Shown here: positions 54,257 to 62,745 of the stretch, one piece after another
How positions within the stretch are numbered: the stretch's first letter is position 1
Layout of the letters: every line of letters starts with the position of its first letter
Source: Solirubrobacter sp963736505
Lineage (GTDB): Bacteria > Actinomycetota > Thermoleophilia > Solirubrobacterales > Solirubrobacteraceae
Length of the DNA stretch: 64,000 nt
Direction: 5' to 3'
Assembly: GCA_963736505.1 (NCBI GenBank)
Contig: CAVTOZ010000003.1
Coordinates: 1,550,001-1,614,000, forward strand
The notes under the pieces: model-generated
What the model was told of the DNA's origin: nothing
What the model saw: the letters and a program-made list of their open reading frames with translations, nothing else
The model's database searches: none
Program-made: the position numbers and the translations under genes

Positions 54257-55402
54257 ATGACGGTCCCGCTCCCACTGGTCGCCGCAGAGATCGAGCGCAC
54301 GCGCGCCCCGCTGGAGCGCGCCACGATGCTCCCGGGCGCGGCGTTCACCGATCCCGACGTGCTCGAGTGGGAGCGTGAGAACCTGTTGCGCGGCGGCTGG
54401 GTGTGCGCCGGCCACGTCGACCAGGTGCGCGAGCGCGGGCAGTACCTGATGCTCGACGTCGCGGGCGAGAGCGTGCTCGTGGTCGCCGACGACGACGGCC
54501 TCCCGCGCGCGTTCCTGAACACCTGCCGGCACCGCGGGGCGCGCCTGGTCTTCATGCCGGAGGGCAAGGTCCGCCGGCTGCAGTGCCCGTATCACGCGTG
54601 GACCTACGGGCTCGACGGCGCGCTGCGCAGCGCGCCGTTCACCGACGGGCTGGAGGACTTCGACCCGGCCTGCTTCGGCCTGCACGCCGTCCGGCTCGCC
54701 GTCGTCGAGGGCCTGATCCTGCTCGACCTGAGCGCCGAGGCGCCGTCGCCGCAGGCGCACGTCGGCGACCTGGCGACGCACCTGGCGGCGTATCGCACGC
54801 CGGAGCTGCGCCGCGCCGAGCGGATCGTCTATGAGGTCGGCGCCAACTGGAAGGCGATCGCCGAGAACTACAGCGAGTGCCTGCACTGCCCGGGCGTGCA
54901 CCCGGAGCTCAACCGGCTCTCGCACTACCTCTCGGGCGAGACGTTCGAGGGCACCGGCGCGTGGTGCGGCGGCTCGATGACGCTCGCCGACGGCGTCGAG
55001 ACGATGTCCGTCGACGGCTCCGAGCACGGCCGCCCGGCGATCGAGGGCGTCGACCGCCGCTCGATCCTCTACTTCCTGCTGTTCCCGAACACGCTCGTCT
55101 CGCTGCACCCGGACTACGTGATGCTGCACACACTGTGGCCGCAGGCGCCGGATCGCACGCAGGTCGTGTGCGAGTGGTTCTTCGAGGTCCAGACGATGGA
55201 GGCGCCGGGCTTCGACCCGCGCGACGCGGTCAGCTTCTGGGACCAGGTCAACCGCGAGGACTGGAACGTGTGCGAGCTCACCCAGGCCGGCATGAGCTCG
55301 CGCGGCTTCACGCCCGGCCGCTACACGACGCAGGAGACCGACGTGCACGCGTTCGACGTGATGGTCGCCGACCGCTACCTCGAAGGAGCGCTGGTGTCAT
55401 GA
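54257..55402 (+). CDS. Rieske non-heme iron oxygenase, alpha subunit (quaternary-amine type)
   Basis: A 381-aa oxygenase. ATG at 54257 is chosen because GAGGAG (54242-54247) is 9 nt upstream; ATG 54251 is too close. Rieske cluster: Cys90-X-His92 (NTCRHRGA) and Cys110-X2-His113 (LQCPYHAW). Mononuclear iron: His210 and His215 in ECLHCPGVHPELN, with Asp335 in REDWNVCELTQ. The family resembles GbcA/stachydrine/carnitine-type Rieske oxygenases, which N-demethylate or cleave trimethylated amines. A reductase partner is needed and is not in this window. First gene of an operon with a FAD enzyme and cation-type ABC importer, so an imported N-alkylated compound is the inferred substrate. Confidence 0.88.
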   Translation: MTVPLPLVAAEIERTRAPLERATMLPGAAFTDPDVLEWERENLLRGGWVCAGHVDQVRERGQYLMLDVAGESVLVVADDDGLPRAFLNTCRHRGARLVFMPEGKVRRLQCPYHAWTYGLDGALRSAPFTDGLEDFDPACFGLHAVRLAVVEGLILLDLSAEAPSPQAHVGDLATHLAAYRTPELRRAERIVYEVGANWKAIAENYSECLHCPGVHPELNRLSHYLSGETFEGTGAWCGGSMTLADGVETMSVDGSEHGRPAIEGVDRRSILYFLLFPNTLVSLHPDYVMLHTLWPQAPDRTQVVCEWFFEVQTMEAPGFDPRDAVSFWDQVNREDWNVCELTQAGMSSRGFTPGRYTTQETDVHAFDVMVADRYLEGALVS

Positions 55403-55473
55403 CCATCTGCGAAGCGATGGTCAAAGCGACCGCCACCACGACCTTCATCGCGAGTGGCGGTGGTCGCCCGTGA
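55399..55473 (+). CDS. 24-codon ORF coupled to both neighbours
   Basis: ATG at 55399 overlaps the Rieske stop (ATGA) and its TGA (55471-55473) overlaps the GTG start of the next gene. The 24-residue product begins MTICEAMVKAT and ends IASGGGRP. It contains two possible hairpins. With no Shine-Dalgarno before the FAD gene, passage of ribosomes through this ORF may be needed for its translation. Whether the peptide has a function is unknown. Confidence 0.4.
   Translation: MTICEAMVKATATTTFIASGGGRP
55400..55467 (+). repeat. Two consecutive intercistronic hairpins
   Basis: TGACCATC and GATGGTCA (55400-55407, 55416-55423) form a perfect 8-bp stem. GCGACC-GCCAC pairs with GTGGC-GGTGGTCGC across 55426-55467 with a 3-nt bulge. 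Both fall inside the 24-codon ORF, so translation of it would melt them. Confidence 0.5.
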
Positions 55474-57083
55474 GCCACGACGCGATCGTCGTCGGCGGCG
55501 GCCACAACGGGCTGACCGCCGCGGCCTACCTCGCCCGCGCCGGGCTGAAGGTCGCCGTTCTCGAGCGCCGCGACCTGCTCGGCGGCGCCTGCGTGACCGA
55601 GGAGGTGTGGCCCGGGCAGCGTGTGTCGCGCGCGTCATACGTGGTCTCGATGCTGCGGCCCCAGGTCGTCGCCGACCTCGAGCTCAAGCGCTTCGGCTAC
55701 GAGCCGGTCGCGCTCGACCCGCCGTTCGCGACGTTCGCGGCCGACGGCACGCCGATCCTCTTCCACAACGACGACGCCGCCGCGCGCGCCTCGATCGCGC
55801 GCGTGTCGCCGCGCGACGCGGAGGCGATCGCCGGCTTCGACGCGATGATGGAGCGCGTCGCCGACGTGCTGCGGCCGATGATGCTGCGCCCGCCGCCGGC
55901 GCTCGGCTCGCGCCACCCCGGCGACGTCCTGGAGCTGCTGCGCGAGGCCGGCCGCGCGGCCGGGCTCGCACGGCGCGGCCTGCAGGAGCTCTACCGCGTG
56001 ATGACGATGTCGGTCGGCGACCTGCTCGACGACTTCTTCGAGAACGACGCGCTCAAGGGCGCGTACGCGTCGACCGGCGTGGTCGGCGTGTGGGCCGGCC
56101 CGCGCTCGCCCGGCACGGCGTACAACCTGCTCCACCACGAGCTCGGCGAGCTCGACGGCGTCGGCGGCGCGTGGGGCCACGTGCGCGGCGGCATGGGCGC
56201 GATCTCCGAGGCGCTCGCGTCCAGCGCGCGGGCGTTCGGCGCCGACGTGCGCGTCGGCGCGGCGGTCGCCTCGATCGACGTCCGCGACGGGCGCGTGCTG
56301 GGCGTGACGCTCGTCTCGGGCGAGGAGCTGCGCGCGCCGATCGTGCTCTCCGGCGCGCACCCGAAGACGACGGTGCTCGACCTCGTGGGCGCCGAGCACT
56401 TCCCGGACGAGGTCGTCGAGGACATGCGGCGCTACCGCTCGCGCGGCGGGTCGGTGAAGGTCAACTGGATCCTCGGCGAGCAACCGCGCTTCGAGGGCGT
56501 CACCGAGGCCGAGTCGCACGCGCTGCTGCGCACCAGCCTCGCGATCTGCCCGTCGATCGACTACCTCGAGCGCGCCTGGCAGGACGCGACCCGCGGCGTC
56601 CCGGCCGAAGGCCCGTACATCGAGGTCGAGGTGCCGACGGCGATCGATCCGACGCTGACCGACGACGGCACGACGGTGATGACGATGTTCACCCAGTACG
56701 GCCCGCACGACGAGGCCGGCTGGCCGGACGGCGCGCGCGAGGCATACGCGGGCCGTTGCCTGGACATGATCGCCGCCTACGCCCCGAACGTCCGCGACGC
56801 GGTCGTGCACTACGAGGTGCTCGCGCCGCCGGACCTCGAGCGCATCTTCGGACTCGTCGGCGGCTCGATCTTCCAGGGCGAGCAGGGCCTGGACCAGATG
56901 GCGTTCATGCGCCCGTCGCCGCTGCTGTCGCGCTACGCGACGCCGGTGCACGGGCTCTATCTCTGCGGGGCGGGAACCCATCCAGGCGGGGGCGTGATCG
57001 CGGCGTCCGGCCACAATGCGGCGAAACGGGTGTTGAAGGACCGTCGCTTTGAACGCACGTTCAAGGTTCTAAGCCGGGCTTGA
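55470..57083 (+). CDS. FAD-dependent oxidoreductase, PYROXD2/phytoene-desaturase-like
   Basis: A 537-aa flavoprotein. The FAD-binding motif is AIVVGGGHNGLTAAAYLARA, with the acidic end of strand two in VLERRDLLGGACVTEE. Near the C-terminus, LYLCGAGTHPGGGVIAASGH is the flavin-binding closing motif of this group (PYROXD2/NAD(P)-FAD oxidoreductases, crtI-like fold). Such enzymes oxidise C-N or C-C bonds; the substrate here is unknown. It follows the Rieske gene through a coupled 24-codon ORF. A cytosolic two-step oxidation with the Rieske enzyme is the inferred role. The fold is secure; substrate open. Confidence 0.87.
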   Translation: MSHDAIVVGGGHNGLTAAAYLARAGLKVAVLERRDLLGGACVTEEVWPGQRVSRASYVVSMLRPQVVADLELKRFGYEPVALDPPFATFAADGTPILFHNDDAAARASIARVSPRDAEAIAGFDAMMERVADVLRPMMLRPPPALGSRHPGDVLELLREAGRAAGLARRGLQELYRVMTMSVGDLLDDFFENDALKGAYASTGVVGVWAGPRSPGTAYNLLHHELGELDGVGGAWGHVRGGMGAISEALASSARAFGADVRVGAAVASIDVRDGRVLGVTLVSGEELRAPIVLSGAHPKTTVLDLVGAEHFPDEVVEDMRRYRSRGGSVKVNWILGEQPRFEGVTEAESHALLRTSLAICPSIDYLERAWQDATRGVPAEGPYIEVEVPTAIDPTLTDDGTTVMTMFTQYGPHDEAGWPDGAREAYAGRCLDMIAAYAPNVRDAVVHYEVLAPPDLERIFGLVGGSIFQGEQGLDQMAFMRPSPLLSRYATPVHGLYLCGAGTHPGGGVIAASGHNAAKRVLKDRRFERTFKVLSRA

Positions 57084-57090
57084 CACGGCG

Positions 57091-58404
57091 GTGGCGGCAG
57101 AGAAGTATTCCGGTGGGTTGAACGAGCCTTCAGGTCTCTCCCGCCGCGGTCTGCTGGCGGGGGCGGGCGCCCTGATCGCGGGCGCCGCCCTCACCGGCTG
57201 CGAGAACACCACGACGCCCGTGGCGGTGGCCGGCGCGGCCGGTGACGGCAAGGGCGTGATGGGCGACCCGACCGCCGGCGGCCCGGTCGACGCGTCCGGC
57301 ATCCCGCTGGCGCGGCGCGACTACCCGGTCACGCTGCCGAAGTTCCGCGACCCGGTGAAGGCCGGGGCGCCCGAGAAGGGCGGCGAGCTTCAGGTCTACA
57401 ACTACTCCGATTACCTGAACCCGGCGGTCATCAAGGCGTTCGGCAAGCAGGAGGGCGTGTCGGTCCGCGTCACCACGTTCGACACGCTCGACGAGGCGTT
57501 CACGAAGCTCTCGACCGGCCGGCTGGAGTTCGACGTCATCTTCAGCTCTCCCGACCACCTGTCGCAGCTCGTCGGGCGCAAGCTGATCCAGCCGCTCAAC
57601 TGGGACCTGATCCCGAACCTCCAGGCCAACACCTGGCCGGAGCTGCACAGCCCGTTCTACGACGTCGGGCCGCGCTACACGGTGCCGTACACCGTCTACA
57701 CGACCGGGATCGGCTGGCGCAACGACCAGCTCGGCGACTTCGATCCGTCGAAGCTCGACAACCCGTGGGACGCCTTCTGGCAGGCGGAGCAGTTCCGCGG
57801 CCGCGTCGGCATCCTCGACGACTCGCGCGAGGCGCTCGGGATGGCGCTGATGCGGCGCGGTGTGAGCGATCTCAACACCGAGATCCCGGAGCTGATCGAG
57901 CGCGCGTCGAGCGACCTGCAGGACCTCAACTCGAAGGTCCGCGTGAAGGTCACGATCTCCGACTACGAGACGCTGCCGGCCGGCCGCATGTGGCTGCACC
58001 AGTCGTGGTCGGGCGACCTGATCAGCGCGGTCATCTCCTACCTGCCGACCGGCACGCCGCCGTCGGTGTTGTCCTACTGGTACCAGCGCGCCGGCGGGCC
58101 CGTGTTCAACGACTGCATCTGCGTCGGCGCCAGCGCGACCAAGCCGGTGATGGCGCACCGCTTCCTCAACTACCTGCTCGACAACAAGGTCGCCTACGAG
58201 AACTTCGTCGGCTACGTCGGCTACCAGCCGCCGATCACCGCGATCGACGCCCAGTCGCTGTTCGACAAGGGAATCCTCCCGAAGTCGCTGGCCAACACGG
58301 TCGTGACGCGCGACGACTACGCGAACGGCAACGCCTACCTGACCCTCTCCGCCAAGGGTCAGCGGCTGTGGGACACCAACTGGGCGGCGTTCCGCAACGG
58401 CTGA
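57091..58404 (+). CDS. Polyamine-type extracellular solute-binding lipoprotein (Tat)
   Basis: A 437-aa PotD/PotF-like binding protein. N-terminus: LSRRGLLAGAGALIAGAAL with a twin-arginine motif and lipobox (LTGC), so a Tat-exported lipoprotein. Mature pattern: LQVYNYSDYLNPAVIKAFGK, RLEFDVIFSSPDHLSQLVG, TVPYTVYTTGIGWRND. GTG 57091 gives the complete signal; an in-frame TTG at 57118 sits 8 nt past AGTATT, itself 18 nt after TTGACA (57080-57085), so an internal promoter with a leaderless start is also possible. Gap to the FAD gene is 7 nt. Ligand likely an organic cation; unproven. Confidence 0.9.
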   Translation: MAAEKYSGGLNEPSGLSRRGLLAGAGALIAGAALTGCENTTTPVAVAGAAGDGKGVMGDPTAGGPVDASGIPLARRDYPVTLPKFRDPVKAGAPEKGGELQVYNYSDYLNPAVIKAFGKQEGVSVRVTTFDTLDEAFTKLSTGRLEFDVIFSSPDHLSQLVGRKLIQPLNWDLIPNLQANTWPELHSPFYDVGPRYTVPYTVYTTGIGWRNDQLGDFDPSKLDNPWDAFWQAEQFRGRVGILDDSREALGMALMRRGVSDLNTEIPELIERASSDLQDLNSKVRVKVTISDYETLPAGRMWLHQSWSGDLISAVISYLPTGTPPSVLSYWYQRAGGPVFNDCICVGASATKPVMAHRFLNYLLDNKVAYENFVGYVGYQPPITAIDAQSLFDKGILPKSLANTVVTRDDYANGNAYLTLSAKGQRLWDTNWAAFRNG

Positions 58405-59288
58405 TGGCGCCCAAGCGGATCTGGAGCCTGCTCGCGGCGCCCGGCGTGCTGTGGCTGGGCGCGTTCTTCCTGGTGGCGTTCTACGCGGTGATCGCGGTCG
58501 GGCTCGGGAACGTGACCGAGCTCTACCAGCCGGTGCCGCACTGGAACCCGCTCGACTGGAACGTCGGCTACCTGCTGCAGGCGATCGACGACGTGCTGCC
58601 CGGCGGGCGCTCGTGGGACGTCGCCACGCGCACGCTGCTGTACGTCTTCGTGGCCGTGATCGTCTCGCTGGCGATCGGCTACCCGGTCGCGTACTACGTC
58701 TCGCGCCACGCCGGCCGCGCGAGGACGCTGCTGCTCGTCCTGCTGGTGCTGCCGTTCTGGATCTCGTACCTGATGCGGATGTTCGCGTGGACGAACCTGC
58801 TCTCCAGCGGCGGCTACGCGGCCAAGGTCCTGCACGCGCTCTCACTCGACCGGCTGTTCATCGGCGGCGGCGACTGGCTCGGCGGCCAGGCGATCACGGT
58901 GATCATGGGGCTCGTCTACGGCTACGTGCCGTACCTGATCATCCCGCTGTACGCGTCGCTGGACCGGATCGACCAGCGGCTGATCGAGGCGGCGCGCGAC
59001 CTCGGGGCGCCGCCGCGCTCGGCTTTCACGCGCGTGGTGCTGCCGCTGTCGAAGGCCGGGACGCTCGGCGGCATCGTGCTGATCGCGCTGCCGATGTTCG
59101 GCGACTACTACACGCCGGACCTGATGTCGGGCTCGCCGAAGACCGCGATGCTCGGCAACGCGATCAACGGCTACGTGCAGGGCGGGCCGGACAAGTCGCT
59201 CGGGGCGGCGCTGACGATGGTGCTGGCCGCGTTCCTGCTGATCTTCATGCTCTATTACCTGCGCGTCCTGCGACGGGAGGACGCGTGA
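58404..59288 (+). CDS. ABC transporter permease, PotB type
   Basis: A 294-aa permease with six spans (LLAAPGVLWLGAFFLVAFYA first). EAA-type loop: LIEAARDLGAPPRSAFTRVV. ATG overlaps the binding-protein stop by one base (TGATG). A long periplasmic segment follows span 1 (ELYQPVPHWNPLDWNVGYLL), as in PotB. Pairs with the PotC-like permease downstream. Confidence 0.92.
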   Translation: MAPKRIWSLLAAPGVLWLGAFFLVAFYAVIAVGLGNVTELYQPVPHWNPLDWNVGYLLQAIDDVLPGGRSWDVATRTLLYVFVAVIVSLAIGYPVAYYVSRHAGRARTLLLVLLVLPFWISYLMRMFAWTNLLSSGGYAAKVLHALSLDRLFIGGGDWLGGQAITVIMGLVYGYVPYLIIPLYASLDRIDQRLIEAARDLGAPPRSAFTRVVLPLSKAGTLGGIVLIALPMFGDYYTPDLMSGSPKTAMLGNAINGYVQGGPDKSLGAALTMVLAAFLLIFMLYYLRVLRREDA

Positions 59289-60127
59289 AGCGCCCGCGCG
59301 GCCTCGCGCTCGTCACCTGGGCCTACGTGGCCTGGTCGCTCGTGCCCGTGCTGCTGGCGATCCGCTTCGCGTTCAACTCCGGGCGCTCGCGGACGTCGCT
59401 GCAGGGCTGGTCGCTGCGCTGGTTCTGGAAGGACCCGGTGCTCAGCGTCCGCCACGACCCGACGCTGTGGAGCGCGCTGCAGCACTCGCTCGTGCTCGCG
59501 GGCCTGTGCATGCTGATCGCGACGCCGATCGGCACGGCGCTGGCGCTGGGCCTGCAGCGCTGGCGCGGGCGCGGGTCCGGGCCGGTCAACGTGCTGATGC
59601 TGCTGCCGCTGGTGACGCCGGAGCTGGTGTTCGCGGTCGGCATGTTCCTGCTGTTCACGACGGCGTTCGGGTTCATCGGGCTCGGGACGCCGGCGCAGGT
59701 GATCGGCCACGTGACGTTCTCGATCTCGTGGGTCGTGCTGATCGTGCGCGGGCGGCTCGTGACGATCGGGCGCGACGTCGAGGAGGCGGCGGCCGACCTC
59801 GGCGCGCCGCCGCGGGAGGTGCTGCGGCGCATCCTGCTGCCGCTGCTCGCGCCCGCCGTGGCGGCCGGGTTCCTCGTCTGCTTCGCGCTCTCGATCGACG
59901 ACTTCGTGGTCGCGCAGTACCTGGCCTCGGGCTCGGATACGACGACGGTGCCGATGCGGATCTACGCGCAGGCGCGCAACGCGCCGACGCCGGCGCTGAA
60001 CGCCCTGGCGACGATCATGCTGGTCGTATCGCTGGCCGCGCTGGTGCTGGCGTGGATCGTGTTCCGGGCGCTCTCGCGCGGGCGCAGCGCGGGCATCGAC
60101 GAGTTCGCCGTGGGGGCGCTGAAGTGA
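59285..60127 (+). CDS. ABC transporter permease, PotC type
   Basis: A 280-aa permease with six spans. EAA loop: VEEAAADLGAPPREVLRRIL. GTG overlaps the preceding stop (GTGA). The C-terminal cytoplasmic end is short (GRSAGIDEFAVGALK). With the PotB-like partner it forms the channel of the second polyamine-type importer in the window. Confidence 0.92.
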   Translation: MKRPRGLALVTWAYVAWSLVPVLLAIRFAFNSGRSRTSLQGWSLRWFWKDPVLSVRHDPTLWSALQHSLVLAGLCMLIATPIGTALALGLQRWRGRGSGPVNVLMLLPLVTPELVFAVGMFLLFTTAFGFIGLGTPAQVIGHVTFSISWVVLIVRGRLVTIGRDVEEAAADLGAPPREVLRRILLPLLAPAVAAGFLVCFALSIDDFVVAQYLASGSDTTTVPMRIYAQARNAPTPALNALATIMLVVSLAALVLAWIVFRALSRGRSAGIDEFAVGALK

Positions 60128-61176
60128 GCCTCGAGCTGCGCGAGATCGTCAAGCGCTACGGCGAGGTGCTCGCCGTCGACGCCGTCTCGCAGGAGATCCC
60201 GGGCGGCGAGTTCTTCACGCTGCTCGGCCCGTCGGGCTGCGGGAAGACCTCGACGCTGCGGCTGATCGCCGGGTTCGAGAAGCTCGACTCCGGCGCGATC
60301 ATGCTCGACGGGGCCGACATCTCCGGCCGCCCGCCGCACAAGCGGCCGGTGAACACCGTCTTCCAGTCCTACGCGCTGTTCCCGCACATGACGGTGTCCG
60401 ACAACGTCGCGTTCGGGCTGCGCTACCAGCGCGTGACGAAGGCCGAGCGCGCGCGCCGGGTCGGCGAGGCGATGTCGATGGTGCAGCTGTCCGGGCTGGA
60501 GACGCGCCGGCCGGGCCAGCTGTCGGGCGGCCAGCAGCAGCGCGTGGCGCTCGCGCGGGCGCTCGTGCTCGAGCCGCCGGTGCTGCTGCTCGACGAGCCG
60601 CTGGGCGCGCTGGACGCGCGCCTGCGCGTGGACCTGCAGGTCGAGCTCAAGCGGATCCAGGAGACGCTGGGGATCACGTTCGTCTACGTCACGCACGACC
60701 AGGACGAGGCGCTGACCATGAGCGACCAGGTCGCCGTCATGCGGGGCGGGAAGATCGAGCAGTGCGGGACCCCGCGCGTGCTCTACGAGGAGCCGGAGAC
60801 GGCGTTCGTGGCGAACTTCCTCGGCGCCTCGAACCTGATCCCGGGCAAGGTCGACGGCGGCGGACGCCTGGTGCTCGGCGACTTCACGCTGCGGGCGGCG
60901 ACGTCGTGCGGCGCCTCCGGCGACGAGAGGATCGCGATGATCCGGCCCGAGCGCGTGCGCGTCGAGCCGCAGGGCTCGTCGGGCGAGAACCGGCTGCCGG
61001 GGATGGTCGAGGAGGTCGTCTACCTCGGCTTCCACCAGGAGCTGCGCGTGCGGCTCGCGTCCGGCGCGCTGGTGCGGGTGGATCTGCCGAACGACGGCAC
61101 GGCGGTCGAGCGCGCGCAGGGCGACGCCGTCTCGGTGCACCTGCCCGCCGACTGCCTGCGGGTCCTGGAGTCATGA
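60124..61176 (+). CDS. Polyamine-type ABC transporter ATP-binding protein
   Basis: A 350-aa PotA-like ATPase. Walker A GPSGCGKTS, Q-loop VFQSYALFPHM, signature LSGGQQQRVALARAL, Walker B VLLLDEPLGALD, switch His in VTHDQDEALTMSD. TOBE domain from about 270 (AMIRPERVRVEPQG). GTG overlaps the permease stop by 4 nt (GTGA); the stop overlaps the next ATG. It drives uptake by the D-B-C proteins encoded just upstream. Confidence 0.94.
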   Translation: MSLELREIVKRYGEVLAVDAVSQEIPGGEFFTLLGPSGCGKTSTLRLIAGFEKLDSGAIMLDGADISGRPPHKRPVNTVFQSYALFPHMTVSDNVAFGLRYQRVTKAERARRVGEAMSMVQLSGLETRRPGQLSGGQQQRVALARALVLEPPVLLLDEPLGALDARLRVDLQVELKRIQETLGITFVYVTHDQDEALTMSDQVAVMRGGKIEQCGTPRVLYEEPETAFVANFLGASNLIPGKVDGGGRLVLGDFTLRAATSCGASGDERIAMIRPERVRVEPQGSSGENRLPGMVEEVVYLGFHQELRVRLASGALVRVDLPNDGTAVERAQGDAVSVHLPADCLRVLES

Positions 61177-62120
61177 GCACGCGCGCGGCGCTGCTCGACG
61201 CGACCCGTCGCGTCATCTCGCGCTCGGGCTTCGCGGGGACGACGGTGGGCGAGATCACGCGCGAGGCGGGCGCGTCGCTGGGGCTGCTGCACTACCACTT
61301 CGAGTCCAAGGACGAGGTCGTCGCCGAGGCGTTCGCGCAGACCGCGCGCGCGGAGCTGGCCGACCTGCAGGCGATCTCGCTGCGCCACGAGGACCCGGCC
61401 GACCGGCTGGCCGCCTACCTCGACCAGTCGGAGTGGCAGGACGGCGAGTCGTGGCGGCTGTGGGTGGACGCGTGGGGCGAGTCGGTCCACACGCCGCTGG
61501 TGCGCGACACGCTCGGGCGCTTCGACGTCGGCTGGCGCGCGGTGCTCGCCGAGGTGATCGCCGACGGCGTGCGGCGCGGGCGCTGGGCGTGCGCGGACCC
61601 CCAGGACACGGCGGCGCGGCTGGTCGCGGTGATCGACGGGATCGGCCTGCACACGACCGTCCACGGCGAGGACGTGCCGCCCGAGCGCGCGGCGGCCTGG
61701 GCGCGCCGGCTGGCCGAGCTGGAGCTGGGCGTGACGCTGCCGTCGGCGCCGCCGGCGGTTCCGGCGGTCGTGGCGCGCCGCCACGAGACGCGGATCTCCA
61801 TCCGCGCCCGCGACCTCGACGCGGCCGGCCACGTCGACCCGGCCGTGCTGTTCACGTACCTCGAGGAGGCGCGCCGGGCGTGGCTGGGCGACCGCCTGCC
61901 TGAGGTGATCGTGGCTCACGTGACGATCGACTACCGCCGGCCACTGACCCGCGACGATCAACCGGTCGTCTCGTGCACGCTCGACGCGGCCGGCCGGGCG
62001 AGCTTCCGCACGCGGGAGACGATCACGGCCGGCGGCGAGATCGCCGTGGAGGCGGCGACGACACTCGAGCTCGCGGGGCGCGCGTTGACGGCCGGCGAGC
62101 GGGAGGCGCTCGCGCGATGA
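61173..62120 (+). CDS. TetR regulator fused to a hotdog-fold (4HBT) thioesterase domain
   Basis: A 315-aa fusion. Residues 1-190: TetR with helix-turn-helix TTVGEITREAGASLGLLHYH and a BetI-like ligand domain (ESWRLWVDAWGESVHTPLVR). Residues 200-315: a 4HBT hotdog domain opening ISIRARDLDAAGHVDPAVLF, where Asp216 and His220 match the DxDxxGHV active loop of 4-hydroxybenzoyl-CoA-type thioesterases, then VIVAHVTIDYRRPL. The linker is short (PSAPPAVPAVVARRH). No stop or frameshift separates the domains. ATG overlaps the PotA stop by 4 nt. A regulator that binds or hydrolyses an acyl-CoA made by this pathway is the inferred role. Confidence 0.88.
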   Translation: MSTRAALLDATRRVISRSGFAGTTVGEITREAGASLGLLHYHFESKDEVVAEAFAQTARAELADLQAISLRHEDPADRLAAYLDQSEWQDGESWRLWVDAWGESVHTPLVRDTLGRFDVGWRAVLAEVIADGVRRGRWACADPQDTAARLVAVIDGIGLHTTVHGEDVPPERAAAWARRLAELELGVTLPSAPPAVPAVVARRHETRISIRARDLDAAGHVDPAVLFTYLEEARRAWLGDRLPEVIVAHVTIDYRRPLTRDDQPVVSCTLDAAGRASFRTRETITAGGEIAVEAATTLELAGRALTAGEREALAR

Positions 62121-62125
62121 CGCCG

Positions 62126-62719
62126 TCAGGCCACGCCCAGGTCGGGCGCGACGGCGGCCCAGATCTCCTCGCGCGCCCGCGCGACCGGCATCGCGGGGTC
62201 CTCGGAGAGCGCGCGGATGCCGTAGCCGTCGATCAGCGCGAGCAGCCGGTCGGTCACGCGGTCGGGCTCGGCGACGGTGAGCTCGCCGCGCTCGACGCCG
62301 GCCGCGATCGCGTCCATGAACCACGCGTGCATGCGGGCGTACAGCTTCGCGGCCGTCTCGCGCAGCTCCGGCCGCCGGGCGGCGTGCAGCCACAGCTCGA
62401 CCCACAGCAGCCAGTCGTCGCGCAGCGCGCCGTCGAGCGGCAGGCACTGGTCGATCATCTCGCGCAGGCGGCTCGCGACGGGCTCGTCGCCGCCCATGCG
62501 GATCGTTCCCGCCAGCTCGTAGGAGTGCTCCAGCGCCTCGGCGAGCAGGGCGTCGCGGGAGGCGAAGTGGTAGTGCAGCAGCGAGGGGGAGACGCCCGCC
62601 TCCATCGCGATGCGCGCGATCCGCACGTCGTGGATGCCCTCGCGGGCGATCAGCTTCACGGCCGCGTCGAGGATGCGCGCACGCGCACTGGCTCGCGCCG
62701 CCGCTCGGGACATCTCCAC
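62126..62719 (-). CDS. TetR-family transcriptional regulator (BetI-like)
   Basis: A 197-aa regulator. The helix-turn-helix is VRIARIAMEAGVSPSLLHYHF; the ligand domain includes LRDDWLLWVELWLHAARRPE and ends VAPDLGVA. It resembles BetI/BetI-like TetR proteins and the TetR half of the neighbouring fusion (both have LLHYHF followed by W-rich helices), so the two may be paralogues. GTG 62719 or ATG 62713 may be the start. Five nt separate its stop from that of the fusion gene. It is divergent from the acyl-CoA dehydrogenase by 26 nt and probably controls it. Confidence 0.9.
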   Translation of the reverse strand: MEMSRAAARASARARILDAAVKLIAREGIHDVRIARIAMEAGVSPSLLHYHFASRDALLAEALEHSYELAGTIRMGGDEPVASRLREMIDQCLPLDGALRDDWLLWVELWLHAARRPELRETAAKLYARMHAWFMDAIAAGVERGELTVAEPDRVTDRLLALIDGYGIRALSEDPAMPVARAREEIWAAVAPDLGVA

Positions 62720-62745
62720 GCCGCGAACGCTACTCGGGGGGCGGC

